Shown here piece after piece: positions 53,091 to 64,000 of a DNA stretch of 64,000 nucleotides. Both the position numbers and the translations under genes were made by a program. How positions within the stretch are numbered: the first letter of the stretch is position 1; every line of letters begins with the position of its first letter. The notes under the pieces are model-generated. The model saw only the letters and a program-made list of their open reading frames with translations. It ran no database searches and was not told the DNA's origin. Location: assembly GCA_963965975.1 (NCBI GenBank), contig OZ014413.1:8582101-8646100 (forward strand), written 5' to 3'. The stretch comes from Xestospongia bergquistia. Taxonomy: Eukaryota > Porifera > Demospongiae > Haplosclerida > Petrosiidae.

Positions 53091-54539
53091 ATCTATATTA
53101 TATGATAACATTAAAATATATTGTAATGTTTGTGTAACTCGGTAGTACACTAGATACACATCACAATGATATAATGTAACATTATATTAAAAGCAAAGAG
53201 ATGTATTACAATAGTCATTCAAATGCTACAATCTAAGGCAGGCTCTATAAATTCTTAGCATGAACCATAGCACAAAGTATCTGAAAGAGGTAATTGTTGG
53301 TTATTAAGGCTTTAAGATAACACTTTCATTGACCAAAGACGAACTTACATTATCAGGCACGTGATAGTTATGCTTATGTAGGAATGTATTGTAAGAAAAC
53401 TCAAAAACACAGAGTTCTTACTCAAAAAAATCAGTGTATCTCAATACTTGTCAGTCTCCCTCCCTTGTATAATGTCCATGTGTAGATGTTGGTTAAATGC
53501 TGAATTATTCTTCTTTTGTCCACAGTAACTCAAAAAGTAAAGATTTGTCTACATTTTAACAGACGCGGCACAATTAAAAAGGAACTATCTGCTTTTGCAT
53601 CTCACATTTTGAGGTCTTTTGAAATGAAAGGAAGATCGTTACCATTAGAGAAGCCATATTCTTATGAATAATTAATTTAATAGTGGTACGGTGAAGTACT
53701 TATGGCAATAAATTCCTTATTTAGTAAATGATTAAATAAATAAATTAATAAGAAAGGGATTAGCAACTAAATAAATATTTACTAATGACAGTACACTAAT
53801 TATACTAAAAATTAATTAAATAAAATATGAAATCAAAGCCAAAGAAGGTAATCAATAAATATTAGGAATTTTATACTTTCATTTTCATGTTACAGTTGTA
53901 GCATTTACTTATCAAAAGTAGTCAAATACAACTATTATTATTTGGTTTATATTAATCAATGTTAATAGGTGATATTAAAATTTGCCTCATAAATGTCGTG
54001 TTAATTAATATATACGTAAAGTAATCCTATATAGTAGCTCCATATTCTAAGTCAATGTTGATAGGTGACATAGAGAAGCCTTGATTCAGAAATTATGTGG
54101 CAGTGAATACTTTTGGGTTCTAAACATGATCCATAAAAACAATAAAAAATGCAAATGTAAAAACTGCTTCATATATAACAGGCCTTAAAATAATATTATT
54201 ATGAAATAACTGTTGATGTTTGATATCCTTCATTACATGTGTATAAAAATCTGATTCACTCTTCCAAATATATAAACATATTAACTATTAACTAATTATA
54301 ACTGCAAACTTTATGTTGTATTTAAACTCAGATGTGTTCATTAGGAAATTGTGTAAACTCCACTTGATAACATACCACTCTTGAAGTAAAGTGATGACCT
54401 TAAAAATCAGCCTCCATGTCACCCAATTTTAAAATATTTAATAATAATAAAAAATAAATATTGTTTTATTAAAATCAAAACATCTAATGTATAACTGTAT
54501 ATGTACATTTAACAAATGTATGAAATCTAAAGCACACAG
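53091..54539. other. Spacer with duplicated blocks
   Basis: 53225-53275 keeps the last few codons of a gene 8-type tail (agcatgaaccatagca; NYREP-like region). 53830-54540 is a diverged duplicate of 55790-56530, the 3' flank of gene 8. The rest is AT-rich with no gene. Confidence 0.5.
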
Positions 54540-55735
54540 TTTACACCAATTGGTCAGTCATGACAGTAGGTGTTTAGTTAAGAAGAGCAGAAGTACATAT
54601 GGTAACAGTAAACCAGGGACTACTATCAAAGCCACTTTCATTATTATACAATGGGAGTGTTCCCCATATTTGATATTACAATCTAAATACCAACGTGATG
54701 TACATAATTGGATGTGTAGAACTCAGAATAAGTCATTACATTGATTAATTTAAGAAGTAGGTTTGAAAAAGAATGGAGTACAACAATAACTAGTACTTGA
54801 ATTGAGGAGTGTGTTGGAAAGTCTTTGTGAAAAATTGCCTAAAATAGTAAGAACAGTAACAATTGCCAGGTAGTATAATCGCAAAACAAAACTGAGTCTA
54901 GTTTTCCATAACTCTGTCATTTTATTGAAAAGTATATAGAAATACCAGGCTCAAGATTTAAAAGAAAATGTATTAAAATGGCCAACCTGACAGTTGCTCA
55001 ATTGTGGACTTGTAATAGTGAGTTTTTAGTATCCCACATTAGTCGCTTGAGCATAGAATATAATTTCATTAAATGTACCAGTTGTTAATGTATGTCTTAG
55101 AGCAAATAACAGGTAAAAAAGAAAAAATTAACTGCTAGATAAATACAAATTGTTGCTATCCAAACATAATACACTCATGACATTCCATATGGACCCAAAT
55201 ACCACATTTATTCCTTCACTACATCTAACACATAATGTTGATCTAAATGCGATGGTGGATAATATTCAATGATGCCATCTGACAGCTTAAAACTTTAATT
55301 TGATGATAAGTTACCACTATAGAAATAGGCCAATGTTTTATCATTATTACAGAATCCAACAGGGCAATGGATTGACACACAAAATTTTCCCTTCGTTTTG
55401 TTTTTTGTATTTGATTTTTCCTGCCCAAAAGCTTGTTGTTAATGGTCTAGTGATTATCTGACTAGTTATATTGCCTGTAATTGGGACTGAAATGTGTTGA
55501 TCTTTTCTTACGTTATTAAATGAACCCAAGAGGACATGGATATATGTGCATACTCTTTGACAAATGTTTGTTTGAGAATATTGAGAGAATACAATCATTC
55601 CTTCTATAATATTAACTTTGTCATTTGTATGAACAGACACACTAATCTTAGTGCACTTAATACCTTCTTGAATTAGTTGTTCTTGGTCATGAAAGTATAA
55701 CAGACTTTGGTAGTATCAATAATTGAGGATGAGAG
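54540..55735 (-). pseudogene. Pseudogene of a gene 8-like member
   Basis: Aligns with gene 8 from about 57190 to 58380. The last roughly 200 codons are missing, because the flank joins directly to the middle of the membrane domain. The NGIIFY tract (55040-55110), the Cys-rich region and the end of the ectodomain (SVHTNDKVNIIEGMIVFSQY; compare NDQFNIIDGIIIFSQ in gene 8) are readable, with many frame breaks and gaps. The N-terminal two thirds are absent. It is a tandem copy of gene 8 with its 3' flank, now dead. Confidence 0.75.
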
Positions 55736-56578
55736 CAGTTTTTAATAATAAAAGTTTGTATGTTATAAATTGAAACCACAAACTTACAAAATATGAAATC
55801 AATACCAAAGAAAACATTAAAAAAGTATTAGGAATTTTATACTTTCATGCATAAATAATAGCTATGGGCATATAACCAATTAACAAACTTTGCAGTTGTT
55901 ACATTTAGTTATCAAAAGCAATCAAATACGATTGTTATTATTTGGGTTATATAAATCAATGTTAATAAGTGATACCAAAATGTGGTTCAAAAATGTTGTA
56001 GTAATTAATATATAATAAGGTAATCCTAGTAGCTCTGTATTTTAAGTCAATGTTGATAGATGACATGGAGAAACCTTAATGATTCAGAAATGATGTGGCA
56101 GAAAATACTTTTGGACTCTAAACATGATACATAAAAACAATAAAAAAACTGGAAATGCAATAACTGTCTCATAAAAGGCCTTAAAATAATATTATCATGA
56201 AATAACTATTGACGATTGATATCCTTCATTACATGTTTATCAAACTGATTCACTCTTCCTAATAGTAAATATATTAGCTAATTAAAATTTTATGTTATTT
56301 TTAAACCCAGATATGTTCATTAGGAAATTGTGTAAACTCCACTTGATAATATACAGCTTTTGAAGTAACGTTGATGATCTTAAAAATCAGCCTCCCTGTA
56401 ACCCAATTTTTAATATCTTTAAAATCTTTAAAACTAATTGAAAATAAAAAATAAAAACATCTAATGTGATGTACAGTGGCTAAGTTGTAAAACACACACT
56501 TTACACTACAATTGGTTAGTCATGACAATAGGTATCATGTTTTCTAACAAGAGCACACTTGACACTATGATTGTTTTG
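55736..56578. other. 3' flank of gene 8
   Basis: 55790-56530 is duplicated at 53830-54540. No gene seen. Confidence 0.5.
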
Positions 56579-59500
56579 TCAGTCATTGTAATTTAGGACA
56601 GGCTCTCTAAATTCTGAGCATGATCCATAAAATGAGTTACTGTTATCTGTAATTGGTAAACGATTGATAATTCTTATACGAGTACGAGAAGACGAAAGTT
56701 TTATGTAGAAAAAGTAGACTTTCTCCCATTTGTTTTCAATCCATCGCTTTATGTTGTATACTTTTCCCATGGCCCAGAGCACATGATATGTTATAACAAT
56801 TAATAATGTCACAAATGTCAGAAAGACAGATGTAACACTGAAAATTTTCTGTGTTAGTAGGTTTTCTTTCAGAAGAAAATACCAATTGGTAAGATAATGA
56901 AAAGTCAGATTTATCATCATCCAAGAATCTAAAATATAGATCAATTTATTTTTAAATGGTTTGATATAAACTTGTAGGAGAAGAAATGCTACTAACATTG
57001 GACTTGTTGCAAAATAAATAACATAAATATCAGTAGCTCTATATCTTGAATATATGCCATACATAGCACATAGTAGGAGAAGACGCAGTGTAAACCAATA
57101 TTGTTTACCTTCCTTATATGGAGCATGAATGGCTTCTAGAAATGGTCGTAAGTATTTGGTTGTACATGCTAGTGGTCTAAGTGGTTTAGCAAAGAGGAGT
57201 AGGAGTATATATGGTAACAGTAGACTAAGGATTACTATCGAAGTTACTATTATTAGTATACGATGAGAGTGTCCTCCATATTCTATAGAGCCATCAAAGA
57301 ACCAAACATGATGTATATCATTGGATGTATAGACCACAGAGTAAGTCATTACATTTATCAATTGACCAAGTAGGCTTGAAAAAGAAATGTGTACAACAGT
57401 AACTAATACTTGAACTGAGGAATGAGCTATTCTGTTTGAAAGTCTTAGTGAAAAACGACTGTAGATAATGACGACAACAACTATTATCAAGAGATAAATT
57501 GGAAAGGCTAAATTAAGACCAGTCTTCCATAATTCTGTCATTCCATTGTAAAAACAAAGAGGAAAGCCTGTCTCAAGATTCAAAATATGGATAATAAATA
57601 TAGCAAACTCTGACAAATGATTAATTGATGAGTTAAAGTAGCGATGTCTTAAGACATCAAGAAGACCACAATTAGCAGCCTGAGCATAGAATATAATTCC
57701 ATTGAGTGTACCAGTTGTTAATGTAAGTCTGAGAGCATATAACAGGTAAATGAGGAGAGGACCAGTGATTAGATAAATACCTATTGATGCTATCCAAGCA
57801 TTGCTACAGTACCGACATTCTGTAGATCCAAATACCACACTTAATCCTTCACTACATCTACCACATAATGTTCCTTCACGTTGATATAAACACAATGGTG
57901 GATGATAGTCAGTGATACCATCTGACAACATAAAACGTTCCTTTGATGATAAGTCACCACTGTAGAAGTAAGATAGTGTGTGATTGCTATCACAGTATCC
58001 AATTGGACAAGTTAATGATACACCAAATTGTGTCTTTGTTTTGTTCTCATATTCTATTGCTCCTGCCCAAGTGATTACTCCAAAAAGTCTTGTTATTGTC
58101 TGACTACTTACATTACCAACAATAGGGACTGTATAAGTGGTTGATGTTTTCTCAAGTTATCAAATGAAGATGAAAGTTGACAGATTCCTTTTGTCTTATT
58201 CAATTCAAATCCTAGTGGACATGGATATATTTTGACATTTTTGGCTAGACTTTTTGGTTGAGAAAATATAATTATTCCATCTATAATATTGAATTGATCA
58301 TTTGTACGAAGAGTCACACTAATGATGGTACAATTAGTGCCTTCTTGAATGAATTGTTCTTGGTCATCAAAAGACAACCAGAGTTTAGTTGTTTTAGGAA
58401 TATTAGTCTGGGAATTATTTCTAACAATATCAATTGCTATATTAAAATAAAGACTTCTACCAAAAATGTCAATAGTTTTAATACAATAAAAAAGTTCTTG
58501 TCCTGGATATATTTCACGAGGGATTTGTAATACATTGGAGCCTTCTTTAATGTATTTTGGAATTGTTGAGATATCATATAAATTATTGGTTGAACTTGTA
58601 TTAAGAAATGTGAAATGTTGTTCATAAAATTTCAAGTTGTTTTTTTCACTAGAGTTGTCAATATTACAGTAGTATAATGGTTGAGCATATATTGAATTAC
58701 CAGCTCTTTTTGCTCCATTGTTTGAGAATACTATTTTAGAAACATTAGAGTCAATTTGTATGACACATTTATTATTACTCACTATTCCATCTGCATATAT
58801 AGCTCCTCCACTTAACTGAGCTGAATTATTAGTAAACGTTGCTATAACACCTGACATAAAGTATAACTGACAGTTATGAATTAGTCTAATTGCTGCACCA
58901 GTTGTAGCATGATTATTATTAAAAGTTAATTTACCAGATAGAAAAATATTTGAGTCTTCTGACAATATAACTGATCCATAATTGTTACTGAAGTAAGATG
59001 TTCCAGTGATGTCAACTCTGTTAAATCTAATGAAATAAAACATACCTGCATCTGATACAATTGGGGTTCCTGTATTTTGAGAATTATTCATAGCGAATAT
59101 ACTGTCCAACGTAATGGAAACATTGCCTCTTACGTTAGGAAATTGACGGACTTTTGAATATAAGCATGCACCTCTGACAGCAGCATAATTTTTTGTAAAG
59201 TTGCAATTAATGAAATTGATATGTAGAATAAAATTAGGATTGACAACACTAATGTAGACAGCTCCATAATTATGACTATGTTTGGGCCATGAGAAGATGT
59301 CATAGTTATTTGAAAATGATGTGTTAATAATATAAACTATAGCTTTGTTTGTTTGAGTTTCCACAGTATCCAACAGCAAGCTATAACAAAACACAATGGA
59401 TCCTCCACGACAGGGCTTAATATTAATATTATTGTGGAATAATGAATTTATAATTGATGTATTGGTGACAGAAATTGTGTTGTAATGCAAAACAAACATA

Positions 59501-60402
59501 CCACCAGCAAAACTACCAATGTTATTATGAAAATATGACTCAGTGACAGAAACTGAAACCTGATTATGATTTTGTTGTGTGTAGACTATTGTTAGTCCAG
59601 CTGCATTAACAATAGGATCAGAAGTATCAGGTGATGAGTATGTATCAGCGAGACAGGTATTATTATTATAATCTGAATTATTAGAGAATTTGGCATTTCT
59701 GATATTTATGTCATAGATAGCTATAGAGTTATTCATATCTATATAATGAAGAAGAAGACCACTTCCAATACTGTGATTACGTTGGTATACTTCAACAACA
59801 CTATGTGATGAATTAGACATACTAACACTATCAATAGTAGAGTTATATAGATCTACACCAATTATAGCAAATCCATATGAAGAGTAGATGTTAACTTGAG
59901 TTATATTGACCTGACAATGAACAAAGACTAAGGCAGCAGCATGAGATGAAGTGTAATACAGAGATGAACTATTGAGGTAATCAGTTATTGTATCATCTTG
60001 TATGGTAGTAAGATATGTACCACAATTCTTGAATACCAATCGTTCAAGAGTTATTGAAGTGTTGAAAAATACCAGACCTCGTCTGGGTAACTCTGTGATA
60101 TTCTTATAAACGCATGAAATGTTAGCTGACTGTGTTGGAGAATTACTGACTATTTTTATACTAGTAGCCTGTTGAGTCACTTGACAAAAGTTACCAGGTG
60201 AAATAGTGAAGTTGATAGAACTGTTTAATAAGAACACAAGGAATTGAGAGGACCATGTTGTATTACACAAGTACTCTTCTAAATCTGTAGATGAGTTAAC
60301 ATGATATGTTTGATTTCTGTCTGCAGTACATGTACCATAACTCATAAAGAGAAGTAAACAAAGAGACAATTGTAGTAATACTGTCATTTGTGAAGTCAAC
60401 AT
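56579..60402 (-). pseudogene. Gene 8: full-length member with one frameshift
   Basis: The N-terminal frame (60402-58108) has the signal peptide (TVLLQLSLCLLLFMSYGTC), a rung-type ectodomain (FTNNSAQLSGGAIYADG, FSNNGAKRAGNSIYAQ) and CPLGFELNKTKGICQL. It is lost near 58154: one base appears to be missing after FDNL, and the next frame carries on with TITRLFGVITWAG, TCPIGYC, QREGTLCGRC, SVVFGSTECRYC, the membrane domain and the tail to 56579. Everything else is intact. The membrane domain is its own version (NGIIFYAQAANCGLLDVLRH, VWFFDGSIEYGG) but keeps EAIHAPYKEGKQYW, and the tail ends NSFYGSCSEFREPVLNY. A sequencing error or a recent null allele is as likely as an old pseudogene. Confidence 0.8.
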
Positions 60403-61417
60403 CTCTGTTAAAAGTTACAACTCTACTGTCTTCTACACGCAAGTCAATATCACTTATGATTATAACCTCAACAATCTGGAATGTGAAGCACATGTCCTTT
60501 GAAACAACATTGAAAGCAATTTTAAAATTTCTATAGATTTCATTGTTTATTTAGATTGAAATAAGTAAAATGACTTGTAGCTTCATTTCCTGAAAATGAG
60601 ACATTAAATAGCGTTAATATATTTATTTTTGTTTGGCAAAAACTATAAATGAATACTATAAACACTATTGTACCCAAACACCAAAACATTCTCAAAACAT
60701 TTAATAACAGACAAGACTTCAAAATAACATTGAAAACAAACGTTATACATACAATTTACTTACATATACAACAACTAATTATTAAAGAGTTAATTGCAGT
60801 AATACTGCCATCTCTGAAGTCAACATCTCTATTAATAATTTATAACTTCCATAATCTGGAAGAGGACGTTTATGTCTTTCCATATAATTTTTTTATATGA
60901 TAAGTAAAAATTTAATAGTATAGATACTTTAAAAAATACTTTACATGTTATTGGAGCATAATTATTGTTCACTAAATTATTGTCATATACACATTACACA
61001 GAGGACATATGAAGAACAATACATTAATTATCATTCTTATTTGCAAAAATATTTATAAGATAGATGAAATGTAATAGCAATATAATATTGAAATGATGCC
61101 TTGTATATGAGATGACAACCATTACCTCAAAAAATGCTAATGGTACTGTCTATAAATCATATTTGCTCAAACATTTATGCCAAATAGTCTACTATTGAAT
61201 AATTATATCTGTGAGATAATTGGCCTAGTTATTTAGCATATTATCAATGTGTTTATGATAAAAGTTGCCCTATAATTAGAACTATCCAATCTGATATTCT
61301 AATGTGTCAACATAGAAAGTTTTCAAAGCTATAGCTTTTACTTTTAGGGTGTTTTTTAAAGTTGAAGAGAGTTACAACACATCTACAAGAATGTGCTATT
61401 GTTTTATCTGCTTTTCT
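60403..61417. other. 5' region of gene 8 with an N-terminal relic
   Basis: 60780-60850 repeats the signal-peptide/start region of the gene 7/8 subgroup (GCAGTAATACTGCCATCTCT, GAAGTCAACATCTCT) out of frame, probably the stump of another copy. The remainder is AT-rich with no gene. Confidence 0.45.
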
Positions 61418-61601
61418 GGGTGGTTCTTGGTGTAACTTCACTCTGATGACATCATCATTAAATGACAGGTAGTGATGTCATCATATATGATGACATCATC
61501 TAAATCCATCACCTACACCCTAAACCAAACCTTATGACACATAGTGATGTCATCATTTAGTACAAGTTACATCATCATAGAAGTTTCACCAAGAAGGACC
61601 C
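61418..61601. mobile_element. Small inverted-repeat element (MITE), copy 2, with 8-base target duplication
   Basis: Ends GGGTGGTTCTTGGTGTAACT and GTTTCACCAAGAAGGACCC are inverted copies. The exact 8-base direct repeat GCTTTTCT flanks it (61410-61417 and 61602-61609). 184 bases, close to copy 1 at 31153-31318 with about 18 extra bases. Eight-base duplications are known for hAT and Merlin/P-type elements; the GGG end fits hAT poorly, so the superfamily is left open. No coding capacity. Confidence 0.85.
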
Positions 61602-63228
61602 GCTTTTCTTCTATTTACTAAATGATAAGAAACCACACCTATTATATTCCATTGTAAAACATTATTCATCCATAAATACCCTATTAGTATTGAATTTAGG
61701 GGTCATTAAAATATAATTGTTTGTGAAATATTCAATTCCACACCATCTTACTAAATTCATAACATTAGCACATCTTGACTTCAGTCAAATTGACCTGACA
61801 ATGAACGTACAAATAGAATATTATGTACTACAATTAGACCTCTTCTGCTTGATCAGGAGAATTATCATGAATATATGATATATTGTAAATGGCTTTTAAG
61901 AGAGAATGATACATACACAAAATGAATGAAATGAATTAAGTGCAATATAGAGGGCCATCATTTAATATATCAAAATTTCCATATTCCATTTACTAGTTAG
62001 TGGATATGTCTCATTAATGTATTATACATCTAGGCAAGCTTTTGATAGCAACAAATTGTCTTGTCCAAATTTGATCTTTATCACAAAATAAACGTGTTCA
62101 TTTTTTAGTGAGGATACAATACAAATTTTATTTTTGATTTAAAAATAGAAAGAGTTTTATGTACATCAATAAAAGGACTAAGACATCTGTACAGCAACTA
62201 CTATGAATAGAAGACAAAAGAAAAATAATTTAATGGAAGACACATGTATTGATAATCACTTGTCTTTTATTGTATACAATTGTTTTTTTGTTTAGTTACA
62301 AATTGAAAGTAAAAGTTGCACAGCTTAGTAATAAAATGTATATTTATAGATGATCAATTTATCATCCATCAATTCACACATCCATTCATCAATTCCAAAT
62401 CCATCCATCTAATCTGTCCATTTATTATTTGTGTATCATTCAATCCATCTTTTATCCGTTAATATGAAATCCATCCATCCATACAGGTATTTACTTATCC
62501 ATCCATCCATTTATCCATCGATCTTAATGTTAACATGATATGTAATATATGTACATCAGCTTACTACAAGTAAAATTACTAGTATAGCTGACAGTGAGGA
62601 TATTCTAAAAGAGTTTGACTAAACTGTATAAAACAAATCAAGAACATATTAAGTATTAATATATTGTAGTTGCTTTGATTAACTTGTATTGTTTTTTTAT
62701 TAAATTGAAAGGAAAAGTAAATATAATTACATTGCCATATTATTAATTTGATAAACATTTTACTGTAGCATCGTTAATATTTAACTAAAAAGGAATTAAA
62801 AGTCTGTTGATACTATTGTTGGATACTCTATTTAAGTTAAGAATGACAACTAAGTTAGTACTTTAACTCTGGCTAAGAATAAGATAGAGATAAATGATTT
62901 GATCCATTCAAAACACCTCGAAAGTCCACAAATTTTATAAAAACTAGTATGTTATTAGTCATGCTTTAGTAATTGCATCATTTTAAAAATAACAATGAAA
63001 GCAATTTTTAAAAATTATTATTGTGAATAACTCAGTACTTATTATGTACTAAATCAACTAAATACAAAAGGTTTTAAATTGACAGAGAATATCAACAACA
63101 GAAATTAAATAAATCAATAGCTGTATATGGTTTAAATGAATGACATTTTGTTGATTAGCCTTGTAAAAACATTAAAGGACGTATACAATATTTATAATTA
63201 AAACTTCACACATGCATGCACTTTGTAA
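61602..63228. other. Spacer 3' of gene 9
   Basis: 61765-61870 keeps a scrap of gene 7/8-type ectodomain coding (CAAATTGACCTGACAATGAA, then a GGAGAATTA block). 62360-62520 holds scattered ATCC repeats. No gene otherwise. Confidence 0.45.
62360..62520. repeat. Degenerate ATCC repeat
   Basis: Interrupted CCATCCAT words over about 160 bases. Confidence 0.7.
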
Positions 63229-64000
63229 TTAGTTTGAGCCTAACATTGGCTCTCTAAAGTTATCACATGAGTCATAAAAGGAATCATTAGCATCTTGTAA
63301 TGGTAAACGACGAGATCTTTGGTTACCATGATTGTGCATATGAGTGAAATATAAGAAATACTGATTGATTCTTGTACAAATGTTTTTGATCTTTCTTCCT
63401 ACTCTATCTAGTTGTCTTGTAATGAACAGAATGTGATAGACAAGTATCACGAAGAAGGTCACAAAGAACAGGAAGATAGCTACTATACCATAAACTGTTA
63501 CCGTCATATGTCCCAGGTACCACATTGTGATGTATACAAAGGCAAGAATAAAGAGAAGCCAACAGTCTAACAGGTTAATAAAGTTACTCTTGTATGGTCT
63601 GAACATACCCTGACCAATTATGAATAAGACCATTATTGAGGCAATAGCTACGTAGATACCTTGAGCATAAGGTTCAATACTGTACAATATGTACATCATA
63701 ATGAGAAGTAAGAGACGAGCTACAAACCAATATTGTTTACCATTCTTATACGGAGCATGAATAGCTTCAAGTATTGGTCTTGTGTATTCATTAGTACATG
63801 GCCAATGTCTGAGAGGTTTAACAAAGATGAGAAGGAGAACATAGGGTAAGAGGAGAGGGAAGACAACCAATGATGTTATCATTATGAGAATAATATGTCC
63901 TTTACTACCATATTCAACAGACCCATCCAAATACCACACATGATATGTCTGTTCTGAAGTAAAGATTTTAGCTGGTGTAAAGGCATTGATAATTACACCT
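63229..64000 (-). CDS. Gene 9 (partial): C-terminal part of a type A array gene
   Basis: Open from the right edge of the window to the stop at 63229; the frame continues past 64000, so the 5' part lies outside. The visible 256 residues start inside the membrane domain (VIINAFTPAKIFTSEQTYH), then VWYLDGSVEYGSKGHI, EAIHAPYKNGKQYWFVARL, four or five membrane helices, a basic linker and the tail LPLQDANDSFYDSC, DNFREPMLGSN. It matches type A genes closely, with the variant VWYLDG for VWYWDG. An internal methionine at 63939 is not the start. Confidence 0.85.
   Translation of the reverse strand, partial: GVIINAFTPAKIFTSEQTYHVWYLDGSVEYGSKGHIILIMITSLVVFPLLLPYVLLLIFVKPLRHWPCTNEYTRPILEAIHAPYKNGKQYWFVARLLLLIMMYILYSIEPYAQGIYVAIASIMVLFIIGQGMFRPYKSNFINLLDCWLLFILAFVYITMWYLGHMTVTVYGIVAIFLFFVTFFVILVYHILFITRQLDRVGRKIKNICTRINQYFLYFTHMHNHGNQRSRRLPLQDANDSFYDSCDNFREPMLGSN

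Noticed and set aside
53520-53670. Exon-like plus-strand stretch near 53.55 kb
   Set aside because: A short protein-like reading (ICLHFNRRGTIKKELSAF) has no clear splice sites or homologue by eye.
1-64000. tRNA, rRNA, CRISPR arrays, LTR or virus-derived elements
   Set aside because: No cloverleaf, rRNA block or spaced direct repeat array was seen, and no reverse transcriptase, integrase, capsid or envelope frame was recognised.

Overview
The window looks like animal nuclear DNA, most probably from a demosponge (inference). It is very AT-rich. The one clear multi-exon gene has 46-80 bp introns and encodes an Ig/fibronectin-III membrane receptor. No rRNA, tRNA or CRISPR array was seen, and no reverse transcriptase, capsid or envelope reading frame was recognised.

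The window is dominated by a tandem array of very large intronless genes, all on the minus strand. Seven are open from end to end (about 1256-1290 aa each), an eighth carries one frameshift, and a ninth runs off the right edge. Each encodes a signal peptide, a long N-glycosylation-rich ectodomain of right-handed beta-helix-like rungs (FxxN and GGAI repeats as in Pmp/pectin-lyase-like proteins), a short Cys-rich stalk, about 8-10 membrane helices and a cytoplasmic tail ending in a conserved SFYxSxxNYREP-like motif. I do not know a named family for this architecture. Two kinds of membrane domain (A and B) and at least two kinds of ectodomain occur in different combinations. The joins fall at one strongly conserved tract around the end of the first membrane helix, which points to domain shuffling by recombination or gene conversion.

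Layout: genes 1-5 lie at 1.07-30.5 kb with many truncated relatives between genes 2 and 3. A non-array stretch at 30.5-39.3 kb holds nested small DNA transposons, a GC-richer repeat island, a hairpin element, exon fragments of other genes and decayed copies of the receptor's 3' end. The nine-exon Ig2-FN3x5-TM receptor lies at 39.3-42.4 kb, with a decayed copy of its first two exons upstream. Genes 6, 7, 8 and 9 occupy 44.3-64 kb, with a pseudogene between 7 and 8.

Spacers were duplicated together with the genes, so 5' flanks are recognisably shared. Several contain an AAGTGAAAGT sequence that resembles an IRF-binding site. How the proteins work is unknown. A polymorphic, recombining surface-receptor array next to an Ig/FN3 receptor fits recognition or defence, but that is inference only.
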